From Sediminibacterium soli (GTDB lineage: Bacteria; Bacteroidota; Bacteroidia; Chitinophagales; Chitinophagaceae), in assembly GCF_009939225.1 (NCBI RefSeq), contig NZ_JAACJR010000008.1:1051107-1115106 (forward strand): DNA of 64,000 nt, in the 5' to 3' direction. The translations under genes were made by a program, and so were the position numbers. Positions 53,035-61,798 of this stretch are shown here, piece after piece. Under the pieces are notes generated by a model, which saw only the letters and a list, made by a program, of their open reading frames with translations, made no database searches and was not told the origin of the DNA. Within the stretch, counting starts at the first letter, position 1, and every line of letters starts with the position of its first letter.

Positions 53035-53107
53035 GAATACCATCTGGGTTTACGAAATGCGAAATCCGGCCCGTGCTTTTTATTCGCGTCTGGCAAATGC
53101 CGCTGTT

Positions 53108-54526
53108 TTATTCAGACAAAACCGATTGCCAGCCGAAATAATTCTTTGCATTGCGGTAACAGATATCCCGGATCACGTTTCCAACCCATTCGATATCGTT
53201 GGGCAATTCCCCGTTCTCGATCTCTTCGCCAAAAAGGTTGCAGAGAATACGCCTGAAATATTCATGCCGCGGATAAGAAAGAAAACTGCGGGAATCAGTA
53301 AGCATACCGATAAACCGGCTCAGCAATCCCATATTAGACAGGACATTGATCTGTTTAACCATACCGTCTTTCTGGTCCAGGAACCACCATGCGGAACCGA
53401 ACTGCACTTTTCCCGCAACCGAACCGTCGTTGAAATTACCGATCATGGTTGCCATAAGTTCATTGTCGGCGGGGTTAAGGTTATACAGTATTGTTTTGGC
53501 AAGTTTGTTATCGCTGTCGAGTTTGTTCAGGAATACAGCGAGCGCTTTTGCCTGCGAAAAATCACCGATGGAATCCCAGCCGGTATCGGGGCCCAGTTGC
53601 TGCATCATTCTTGCATTGTTATTGCGCAGGGCACCGAGGTGAAATTGCTGCACCCAGCCTTTCTCCCAATCCCATTCCGCAAAATGAATCAGCATGGCCG
53701 ATTTGAATTTTCGCTGCTCCATATCATTCAGCTGTTTGCCGGAATGCACTTTGTTAAAAATGGCGTCGATCTCGGATCCGGTAAAATCTTCCGCATAGAT
53801 CTCTTCCAGACCATGGTCCGAAACACGGCAACCCACGGAAGCAAAGAAATCATGCCTGTTCTGCAGCGCATACAGGAAATCGTCGAACGACGATATGGTG
53901 ATACCGCTTACCTTTTCCAGTTTCTTCACATAGGCATTGAAATTTTCCGCATTGCCAACGTTCATGGCCTGGTCGGGCCGGAATGCAGGCAGGATGGGTA
54001 TTTCAAACCCTTCGTTTTTTAACTGTATATGGTATTCTAGCGAGTCAACAGGATCATCCGTTGTACAAACCAGCGCCACGTTCATTTTGCGAAGCAGGTT
54101 CTTTACCGAATAGGGTTCTGTCTGCAGCAGATCCGTGCAGTGGTCATATATTTTTTTTGCGGAATCGCCATTGAGTATATCCGATACGCCGAAATAACGC
54201 TGCAGCTCCATATGCGTCCAGTGATACAGCGGATTCCGCAGCGTATACGGAACCGTGGCAGCCCATTGTTCAAATTTCTCCCAGTCGCTTTTATCGCCGG
54301 TGCAGAAGCTTTCGTCAACGCCGTTTGTGCGCATGGCGCGCCATTTATAATGATCGCCATACAGCCACACTTCGGCCAGCGTTGCAAAGCGGTGATCTTT
54401 GGCGATCAGTTCGGGCGACAAATGACAATGGTAGTCTATGATCGGCATATGCTTTGCGTACCCATGGTATAGCTTCTGCGCTGTAGCATTGCCCAACAGA
54501 AAATGTTCATCTAAAAATTGCTTCAT
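53108..54526 (-). CDS. uxaC: glucuronate/galacturonate isomerase
   Basis: This 472-residue amidohydrolase-superfamily enzyme converts D-galacturonate to D-tagaturonate (and D-glucuronate to D-fructuronate). The metal-binding IIDYHCHLSPELIAKD is near the N-terminus, and SRFIGMLTDSRSFLSYPRHEYFRR ends the barrel. Since UxaB and UxaA follow and no fructuronate enzymes are seen, galacturonate is the likely main substrate. It lies 90 bp after uxaA. Confidence 0.96.
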   Translation of the reverse strand: MKQFLDEHFLLGNATAQKLYHGYAKHMPIIDYHCHLSPELIAKDHRFATLAEVWLYGDHYKWRAMRTNGVDESFCTGDKSDWEKFEQWAATVPYTLRNPLYHWTHMELQRYFGVSDILNGDSAKKIYDHCTDLLQTEPYSVKNLLRKMNVALVCTTDDPVDSLEYHIQLKNEGFEIPILPAFRPDQAMNVGNAENFNAYVKKLEKVSGITISSFDDFLYALQNRHDFFASVGCRVSDHGLEEIYAEDFTGSEIDAIFNKVHSGKQLNDMEQRKFKSAMLIHFAEWDWEKGWVQQFHLGALRNNNARMMQQLGPDTGWDSIGDFSQAKALAVFLNKLDSDNKLAKTILYNLNPADNELMATMIGNFNDGSVAGKVQFGSAWWFLDQKDGMVKQINVLSNMGLLSRFIGMLTDSRSFLSYPRHEYFRRILCNLFGEEIENGELPNDIEWVGNVIRDICYRNAKNYFGWQSVLSE

Positions 54527-54616
54527 GGCAGGTTATTGTCTTAATACGTCGGGCATCAGCCGGAGGCTTTCGCTACCGGGCCCTTGTTTTTGAATGTTGG
54601 TTGCTGATTTTTTTCC

Positions 54617-56263
54617 TTATAAACTAACGCCTCTCTTCCATGGAATAAAATCATCCTGGTTCAGTAATACGGCTTTGGGTATCACTTCTCCGCTGGCGGC
54701 CCTGATACAATATTCCAGTATCTCCTCCCCCATCTGCTCGATGGTTTTATCTCCGTCTATCACACCGCCCGTATTGATGTCGATGATATCCGACATACGC
54801 AGGGCAAGCGATGTATTGGTGGCCACTTTGATCGTTGGACATACCGGGTTGCCGGTGGGTGTGCCCAGCCCGGTTGTAAACAGTATCAGTGTAGCGCCGC
54901 TGGCGGCTTTACCGGTTGTTGCCTCCACATCGTTACCCGGTGTGCAAACCAGGCTGAGACCGGGTTTGGTGGCCGGCTCGGTGTAATCCAACACATCCAC
55001 CACGGGTGAGGTGCCGCCTTTTTTGGCCGCGCCATTGCTTTTGATCGCATCGGTGATCAGGCCATCCTTGATATTACCGGGCGATGGGTTCATGTCAAAC
55101 CCCGATCCCACATTTTCCGCGGCCTGGTTGTAGCTGCGCATCAGGTGTATGAATTTCCGGGCGGCGGTTTCGTCTGTGGTGCGATCGATCAGCTGCTGTT
55201 CCGCCCCGCAGAGTTCGGGAAACTCGGCCAGCAGTATTTTACCGCCCAGCGCAACCACCAGGTCTGAGCAATACCCTACGGCAGGGTTGGCGGAAATGCC
55301 GCTGAAACCATCGCTGCCACCGCATTTGACGCCGATACAGAGTTTGTCGAGCGTGGCCGGTTTGCGTTCCAGCCGGTTGATCCCGATCAGCCCTTCGAAG
55401 GTCTTACGCATCGCTTCGGTGATCAGCTGCTCCTCGCTCTGCGACTGCTGCTGTTCAAATACATGCAGCGGCTTGTCGAAATGAGGGTTGTGTTTTTTAA
55501 TATCGTCGAGCAGGTTCTGCGTCTGCAGGTTCTGACAACCCAGGCTGAGTATGGTAACACCGGCCACATTCGGGTGATCCGCATAGGCGGCCAGCAGTTT
55601 GCTCAGAATGGCCGCATCCTGCCTGGTGCCGCCGCATCCGCCCTGGTGATTCAGGAACTTGATGCCATCCACATTTTTAAAGACACGGCCGGTTGCAATA
55701 GTCGATTCTTTTACTTCCAGGCTGGCGTTGGAAACATCACCGCCCTGCCGGTACAGTTCCAGCAGGAGATGTGCTTTTTGTTTGTACTTATCCGTTACAT
55801 TATAACCCAGTTCGCTGTACAACGCTTCTTTGATCACATCCAGGTTCCTGTTCTCACAAAAAACCGTGGGCATGAATAACCAGTAGTTGGCGGTACCCAC
55901 GCGGCCGTCGCTGCGGTGATACCCGCTGAATGTTCTGCCGGCAAATTTTGAAACATCGGGCGCCTGCCATTCGTAATGATAGGGTCTGAATTCATACGGC
56001 TCCGCCGCATGTTTGGTGTTTTCCGTCGACATGCGGCTGCCTGCAGGTATCTGTTTCTGCGCTTTGCCCACCAACACGCCGTACATGATCATTTCATCGC
56101 CCGGCCGCATATCGTGCATAAAAAATTTATGCTTGGCGTCTATATCTTCTTTCAGCACATAATCGTTCCCCTGGAAGGAAATGGTCTCACCCTGCTTCAG
56201 GTTGGTCAGCGCCACAAGTACATTGTCTTTGGGGTGTACCTGTATTATTTTCTGTTTGCTCAT
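54617..56263 (-). CDS. uxaA: altronate dehydratase
   Basis: This 548-residue enzyme dehydrates D-altronate to KDG. It has the small N-terminal SAF-like domain (DNVLVALTNLKQGETI, about 12-100) and the large catalytic UxaA domain with FLNHQGGCGGTRQDA and GVKCGGSDGFSGISANPA, whose cysteines may hold iron. Its ATG overlaps the uxaB TGA in the form ATGA, so the two are translationally coupled. Confidence 0.96.
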   Translation of the reverse strand: MSKQKIIQVHPKDNVLVALTNLKQGETISFQGNDYVLKEDIDAKHKFFMHDMRPGDEMIMYGVLVGKAQKQIPAGSRMSTENTKHAAEPYEFRPYHYEWQAPDVSKFAGRTFSGYHRSDGRVGTANYWLFMPTVFCENRNLDVIKEALYSELGYNVTDKYKQKAHLLLELYRQGGDVSNASLEVKESTIATGRVFKNVDGIKFLNHQGGCGGTRQDAAILSKLLAAYADHPNVAGVTILSLGCQNLQTQNLLDDIKKHNPHFDKPLHVFEQQQSQSEEQLITEAMRKTFEGLIGINRLERKPATLDKLCIGVKCGGSDGFSGISANPAVGYCSDLVVALGGKILLAEFPELCGAEQQLIDRTTDETAARKFIHLMRSYNQAAENVGSGFDMNPSPGNIKDGLITDAIKSNGAAKKGGTSPVVDVLDYTEPATKPGLSLVCTPGNDVEATTGKAASGATLILFTTGLGTPTGNPVCPTIKVATNTSLALRMSDIIDINTGGVIDGDKTIEQMGEEILEYCIRAASGEVIPKAVLLNQDDFIPWKRGVSL

Positions 56264-57780
56264 GCGATGGTTTGTTTTAGGATTCCCGAATGAAGGGCAT
56301 TGCTTACGCCCCCTTTTGTCAACAGTGCAAGATACTGCAGTACTGCCTGGGGAAATCCTTTGTACCGGGTCAAATCCTTTCCGAACAACTGTTCGTCTTT
56401 CAGTATCGCGTACACACAGGCTTCGGTATCGGGCGCTGACTGCCAGTGTGCATACAATGCCGTCGCTTTATCGTCGTTGATAGGGTATTTTTTTGTACCG
56501 TCGTTACCCGTGTACTGCCCGCCCGAGTTTTCGGCAGGACGGGTAAAAAGCAGGTACGCCGCAAACCCAAGGGCCATCAGCGCCGGCGGCTCATGGTTTA
56601 CCGAATAATGTTTATCGATCAGCGGCACGCAGCGCATCGCCATTTTGGAGGTGTATTGCGCGCTGATGCTGATCCACTGGTGTTCGATATACGGATTGCG
56701 GAACCTGTCAAGCACCTGTTCGGCAAATGCATGGGCTTCTGACAGGCTGATGGTTTCCTGCACCACCAGCGGCGCGATCTCCTGCAGCATCAGGGAGGAA
56801 ACAAACCGGGTGAAGCCTGCATCGTTCATGGCCTGCTTAACGGTACTGAACCCGGATAAAAATGCCAGCGCGCATGAGAAAGTATGCGTACCGTTCAGCA
56901 GGCGCAGTTTGAGCTCGCGGAATTTGTTGATATCCGGTGTAATGACAATGTCCTTGTTTGCTTCGCTGAAAGAAAGCACCGACCGCGCGCGATCGCTTGC
57001 CGTTTCAATTGCCCAGAGGCGATAGGGTTCGGACATGATCATCAGTTCGTCCTCGTACCCAAGCTCCTGCTCCCGGCGTCTGTGCTCATCGGCGGACAGT
57101 TTGCCGGGAACGATGCAATCCACGAGTGAGTTGCAGAAATCGTTCGACTGCTCCAGCCAGTTCATGAAAGCATCCGTATGCCCTTTTAGCCTGGCCAGCG
57201 TGGTAACGATCTCTTTCAGTTTTGTTCCGTTGTCTACGATCAGTTCTGCGGGTACGATGACCATGCCCGATTCATCGCTTCCGTTGAAAACGCGGTAACG
57301 CGCTTCGAGAAAAGCCAGCAAACGCCCGGGGAAAGAAACCGGTACGGCTGACGCGGCATCGGACTCCACCAGCACAATGCCCACTTCGGTCGTATTGGAG
57401 ATCACCAGCTGCAGCAGCGGGTTGGCTGCGCAGGCAAGTATTTCGTTCCACTCATCGGCGGCGGAGAGTACGCGGCTGATAGCGGTATTGAGCACCTGTC
57501 TGTCCACTTTTATGCCATCCTGTATACCCCGCTCCAGTAGGGTGAACATGCCGTCCTGCAGCTTAAACGCATCCGTACCGCCATTGGCGGTTGATTTAAC
57601 CACAACGATGCGGCCGTTGAACAGGTTTTCCTTATTCGCCTTGTCTATGAAATAATCGGGCAGGCCGCGCAGCAGCACACCGGTGCCGAACTGCAATACT
57701 CGCTCCGGCAGGTTCGCCACCTGTTCCGTGTACCCGTGCTTATCCGCGGCCTGGCTTATTGTTTTTTTTGATAACTGCAT
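56260..57780 (-). CDS. uxaB: tagaturonate reductase (altronate oxidoreductase)
   Basis: This 506-residue NADH-dependent enzyme of the mannitol dehydrogenase family reduces D-tagaturonate to D-altronate. It shows LQFGTGVLLRGLPDYFIDKA, VKSTANGG, IVPGKLSADEHRRREQELG and LRLLNGTHTFSCALAFLSG, typical of UxaB. The ATG at 57780 is chosen; 14 upstream codons have no similarity. It overlaps uxaA by 4 bp and follows the pectinesterase-lyase gene by 14 bp. Confidence 0.95.
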   Translation of the reverse strand: MQLSKKTISQAADKHGYTEQVANLPERVLQFGTGVLLRGLPDYFIDKANKENLFNGRIVVVKSTANGGTDAFKLQDGMFTLLERGIQDGIKVDRQVLNTAISRVLSAADEWNEILACAANPLLQLVISNTTEVGIVLVESDAASAVPVSFPGRLLAFLEARYRVFNGSDESGMVIVPAELIVDNGTKLKEIVTTLARLKGHTDAFMNWLEQSNDFCNSLVDCIVPGKLSADEHRRREQELGYEDELMIMSEPYRLWAIETASDRARSVLSFSEANKDIVITPDINKFRELKLRLLNGTHTFSCALAFLSGFSTVKQAMNDAGFTRFVSSLMLQEIAPLVVQETISLSEAHAFAEQVLDRFRNPYIEHQWISISAQYTSKMAMRCVPLIDKHYSVNHEPPALMALGFAAYLLFTRPAENSGGQYTGNDGTKKYPINDDKATALYAHWQSAPDTEACVYAILKDEQLFGKDLTRYKGFPQAVLQYLALLTKGGVSNALHSGILKQTIA

Positions 57781-57794
57781 GTCCGTTTGTTTCG

Positions 57795-59873
57795 TTACAA
57801 TCCTTTGGTCTTTGCCTTCCATGTGGGGAACTCGGTCTTGATAAGTTTCTCCGGCCAGGTTCCATACCAGGCATACCCGGTTCGTCGCTCGTATTCAATT
57901 TCGGCTACATTATAGTGTTTCTGGCTATCCCTTCCCGCAAACAGCGGTTTATCGGTTCCTATCTCGTAAAACCTTGCCCATACTGTACTTGCTGCATCGG
58001 GCACCAGCACGCGATCAAATTTTTTAGGCAGTTCCGGTGCTGGCTGATCAACATACCGGTATCCGGTGATCTTTACCCTGTCAAGCCAGCTAACACCTGC
58101 AACAATCGCGTCGATGATGTTTTGCGAGGGTTGTTTTACCCGCATCAGAAACCGTATGATGTTAACCGATTCAGCGCCGCTGGTGGATGCGAGTTCAAAT
58201 TTGCGCGCCATCTCGGGCTGTAAGGTTCTTGCATTGTATTGCGCGCACCAGGCAGTCAGCCTGCCGTTCACTTTTAGCTGTGTGAGCAGGATACACCGGA
58301 TGCCCCGCTCTATTACTTTTGCGCAGACCGGCACAAACGAGCGGTCGATAGCGGCAAGACCTTTGCTGCCATCCCGCACATCTTCCAGCACTTCCATGGC
58401 GTTTATCATGGCGTTGTCGTTGAAGGTGATCTGGCTTCGGTACAGCGATGAATCGGGATAATACTGCGACCAGCCACCTGCGGCGTTCTGTGCCAGCAGC
58501 AGATAGCGCACACCTTTTTCGGCAGCGGCGAGGTACGCTGTGTTTTTTGTCTGCCGGTATGCATTGGCGAGATAACGTATTTCTTTTGTGGTAGCGTTGT
58601 TATCGATGGTGGCGTCCTTATGAAGCGAATCGTTGCGGACCGCTTTCTTTTCTGCGTCGGACAATACCCGTGCATAGTCCACTTTTGTTTCGTTCACCGC
58701 CTTGGGCCAGCCGCCTACGGCACGCTGGTAAAGCAGCATGTTTTCTGCCACGGGATCGATACCGGATGATGGTGCCGCCTTTGGCGTTGCAACTTTTGAT
58801 GTGCCGACTACCGGGTCTATATGCGTTACCACGGAAACCGGATCCCATTTGCCGGCGAATGTCCACAGCGCGCTGATCTGCGCAGGCGCCGGCGAACCGG
58901 GTGCTTTGCCGAGGTTGTCGGCAAACCAGGGATAGTCTCCCGCTTTGCGGTGGTTGTTGTAATAGTAGATCCGCTGGCCCCACTGTATCAGGTTCTGGGG
59001 ATTGGACGGATTCAGATAGATCGGCGCGTTGGCCATATTGTCGGCAAAACTGCAGTTAAGCAGATAAAACTGTGCATCCCGATGATAACGGCCGAGTTTA
59101 AAACCGTTCTCGCCGCGGAAAACGCAATGGTTCAATACCGTTTTTGCGTCTTCGATTTTAGATCCGTCGTGCCAGATCGCGGCCACATTGCCGTGTGCCA
59201 CAAACTCGCAGTTCTCTGCATAGGCCCAGCCCCTCGGACAATAAAAATCAACACCGCCTTCCATCAGGCAGTCTTTGAAATAGAACATGCCTGCTTCCAC
59301 ATTCCAGGGACTTACCGTATCGCCGCCATAAGCGCGGAGTATGCAGTTACGGACGATCAGCCTGGTGGTGGCAAAACTGCGCAGCGCCATCTGGTGCCCG
59401 CTGGCTGTAACCGTTTTGAACGGGTTCAGACTATCGAGTTTGCAGTCTATATGAATACCCTCGGGTTTAGCAAGCAGGTCAAACCCAAAGCTGTTGGTGA
59501 TGCTGAGGTTCTCGAGTACGATATCGCTTCCTTTCAGGTTAATGGTGGCAACACCCCAATCGTCCCTGTTCTCGCAGCGCCAGATATCCCTTGCCTGGGA
59601 GATCGTCAGCAGCGTCCTGTTTTTATCTTCCCCTACCAGCGATACAAAATCCTTTTCAATAAACAGTTTTTCCCGGTAAACGCCGTTCCGGATAAAAATC
59701 ACCCGTTGTTTTACAGCGGCATCGGGTAAACTGTTGATCGCCTCCTGTATGCTGGTAAAATCGCCTTTGCCCGACTGGTCAACCACGATCATCCTGTCCT
59801 GTGCAGGCAGGGCCGGTACCGTTACGCAGAGGCTAAGGAATACAGCAACAATATGGTTCAATACAGCTCTCAC
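57795..59873 (-). CDS. pectinesterase (CE8) - pectate lyase (PL10) fusion, exported
   Basis: This 692-residue protein has a signal peptide (about 1-25) and two catalytic domains. Residues about 28-335 are a pectin methylesterase: the catalytic positions are Q161 (HQMALRS), D185 (YGGDTV), D209 (EGGVDFY) and R262 (LGRYHRD). Residues about 375-690 are a family 10 pectate lyase, with IDNNATTKEIRYLA, AGGWSQYYP, AWCAQYNARTLQP and YEIGTDKPLFAGRDS. The esterase would expose sites for the lyase. It starts at a GTG 4 bp after the GH105 gene. The PL10 motif WCAQYN has N where D is usual. Confidence 0.9.
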   Translation of the reverse strand: MRAVLNHIVAVFLSLCVTVPALPAQDRMIVVDQSGKGDFTSIQEAINSLPDAAVKQRVIFIRNGVYREKLFIEKDFVSLVGEDKNRTLLTISQARDIWRCENRDDWGVATINLKGSDIVLENLSITNSFGFDLLAKPEGIHIDCKLDSLNPFKTVTASGHQMALRSFATTRLIVRNCILRAYGGDTVSPWNVEAGMFYFKDCLMEGGVDFYCPRGWAYAENCEFVAHGNVAAIWHDGSKIEDAKTVLNHCVFRGENGFKLGRYHRDAQFYLLNCSFADNMANAPIYLNPSNPQNLIQWGQRIYYYNNHRKAGDYPWFADNLGKAPGSPAPAQISALWTFAGKWDPVSVVTHIDPVVGTSKVATPKAAPSSGIDPVAENMLLYQRAVGGWPKAVNETKVDYARVLSDAEKKAVRNDSLHKDATIDNNATTKEIRYLANAYRQTKNTAYLAAAEKGVRYLLLAQNAAGGWSQYYPDSSLYRSQITFNDNAMINAMEVLEDVRDGSKGLAAIDRSFVPVCAKVIERGIRCILLTQLKVNGRLTAWCAQYNARTLQPEMARKFELASTSGAESVNIIRFLMRVKQPSQNIIDAIVAGVSWLDRVKITGYRYVDQPAPELPKKFDRVLVPDAASTVWARFYEIGTDKPLFAGRDSQKHYNVAEIEYERRTGYAWYGTWPEKLIKTEFPTWKAKTKGL

Positions 59874-59877
59874 GATC

Positions 59878-61794
59878 CTATTTTGCGCGCGATGGCGTTT
59901 GCCTGATCAGCCATTGCACCAGTTCATTGGCAGCTTTGAAATTTTCATAGTCGGCGGGCAGTTTTCTGCCATCGGTATATTCATTATAGATCCAGGGATC
60001 AGCCGTGGCAAACACGGTGCCCCTGCCTATTTTGGCTACCGCGAAAATGACCAGCTCATCTTTTTTCAGGTAGGCGGTTGCGGGCTCTTTCAGCACCATG
60101 GATGAGATCTCTTTCTGGTATATCTTCCTGGTGGCGGGTAATATCTTATTGCCCGCAGGTATATCCACTTTACCCAGATTGAAATCGTTATTGGGTACGC
60201 GGTTATAACTGTCTTCGTTGAAATGGATACCGAATTTTTCAGAGAGCGTGTTGAAATGCGCAAACTCGGCATTGCCTTTGTCGTTATGCATCAGCACCAG
60301 CACCCCGCCTTTCTTCACCCATTCGTATATTTCATTCACATCTTTTGCCTGTACATAATTGGGTGCGGGATTTTCAGTTGCGTTATCGGCATCGACGATA
60401 ATATAGATATCGGCTTTTTTCAGGTTGGCAGCATCCGGCGCCGCACTCAGCGTTTTTGTCTGCACACCGTAGCTCCTGAAAACATCTCCCAACAGGGAGA
60501 ACCCGCCGTTGGACATCTCGTTCCATTTGTAATGCCAGGCAACCGTGGCGCCGGTAATGTCTTTTTTCCGCTCGGCGTTGAAATAGTCGTCGAGTACCAC
60601 GGTTTTGCCTTTGCCAACGGGCAGCGTACGCAACAGTTCCATTTCATTGGCTGCCTGTAAAAAAGCACCCACACCTTTGGGATCGTTCACCACCACTTTC
60701 TCACTCATATAATATTCGTAGCTGCCATCGCGATAGGGATTACCGCCGAGACCGCTTACGCTCACGGTGCCTTTGAGATTGGTCAGCCCATTGGCACCGG
60801 TTTCAATAAATTCTTTCTGTATGCCTGCATATCCTTTCCTGGCCACATCCAGGTAGGATGCCGGCAGGTAACCCAGTCTTACCCCTTTGGCAAGTGCATA
60901 CACAAACATCGAACTGGCGGATGCCTCGTAATAATTGCCTTTGGCCCCGGGTCGGTCGATGATATCGTACCACAGGCCGTTGGGCTGCTGCGCTTTTTTT
61001 ACCGCCGCTGCAAAACGGTTCAGTATACCTGCAATAGAATCCCTGTAAGGATTGGCTGCCGGGAAATTTTCCAGCACATCCGCCATGGCGTTACCAAACC
61101 AGCCCATGGCCCTTGCCCATATATGCGGTGAGAGACCGGTTTTGGGGTCTGCCCATTTCTGCTGGCGGCTTTCATCCCAGCCATGGTACAGCAGGCCTGT
61201 CTTCGCATCGCGGGCATGCTGTTCTATCCATACAAACTGCTTCCCGATATCGTTGAAAGTGGCATCGTCTTCATGAAATAAAACGGCATACTGTGTATAG
61301 AACGGTTGTCCCATATACAGTCCATCCAGCCATACCTGGTAAGGATAGATCTTTTTATGCCAGAAACTGCCCTGGTTGGTGCGGGGCTGTGTCTTCAGCT
61401 GTTCGCGCAACGTAGTGGCCGCCCGGTAATATTTTTCCTTCCCGGTTACATTGTACAGACTGAGCAGCACCTCACCGCAGAGCAGGTTGTCGATATTATA
61501 ATCCACCTGTTTATAGGTGCGTATCTCTCCTTTGTCGTTCACAAAATGATCCATGCTTTTCTGCATGTAATTGAAATACTTCGGGTCTGCGGTATGCAGC
61601 CAAAGTCCCTGTATGCCTTTCAGGATCACGCCCTGGTCGTAAGACCAGCGTGAGGGGCGTGCGGGATCCATGGACAGCGAATCCTTCCAGATGGTCATAA
61701 CGGTTGCGGCCATCTTCTCTGCCGGGGTTTGCGAAAAGGCTGTTGCAGCAAACAGCACAGCAAGAAGCAGGAATAGGGTCAGTTGTTTTTTCAT
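59878..61794 (-). CDS. GH105 unsaturated uronidyl hydrolase - DUF4350 fusion, exported
   Basis: This 638-residue protein has a signal peptide (MKKQLTLFLLLAVLFAATAF). The GH105/GH88-like (alpha/alpha)6 barrel covers about 25-375, with QVDYNIDNLLCGEVLL (D102) and the catalytic D157 in VWLDGLYMGQPF. It releases 4,5-unsaturated galacturonate from rhamnogalacturonan or pectin fragments. Residues about 395-635 form a DUF4350-like, class I amidotransferase-like fold without an obvious catalytic cysteine (VLVLMHNDKGNAEF). It lies between the lyase and GH28 genes with 4-bp gaps on both sides. Confidence 0.88.
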   Translation of the reverse strand: MKKQLTLFLLLAVLFAATAFSQTPAEKMAATVMTIWKDSLSMDPARPSRWSYDQGVILKGIQGLWLHTADPKYFNYMQKSMDHFVNDKGEIRTYKQVDYNIDNLLCGEVLLSLYNVTGKEKYYRAATTLREQLKTQPRTNQGSFWHKKIYPYQVWLDGLYMGQPFYTQYAVLFHEDDATFNDIGKQFVWIEQHARDAKTGLLYHGWDESRQQKWADPKTGLSPHIWARAMGWFGNAMADVLENFPAANPYRDSIAGILNRFAAAVKKAQQPNGLWYDIIDRPGAKGNYYEASASSMFVYALAKGVRLGYLPASYLDVARKGYAGIQKEFIETGANGLTNLKGTVSVSGLGGNPYRDGSYEYYMSEKVVVNDPKGVGAFLQAANEMELLRTLPVGKGKTVVLDDYFNAERKKDITGATVAWHYKWNEMSNGGFSLLGDVFRSYGVQTKTLSAAPDAANLKKADIYIIVDADNATENPAPNYVQAKDVNEIYEWVKKGGVLVLMHNDKGNAEFAHFNTLSEKFGIHFNEDSYNRVPNNDFNLGKVDIPAGNKILPATRKIYQKEISSMVLKEPATAYLKKDELVIFAVAKIGRGTVFATADPWIYNEYTDGRKLPADYENFKAANELVQWLIRQTPSRAK

Positions 61795-61798
61795 ATAG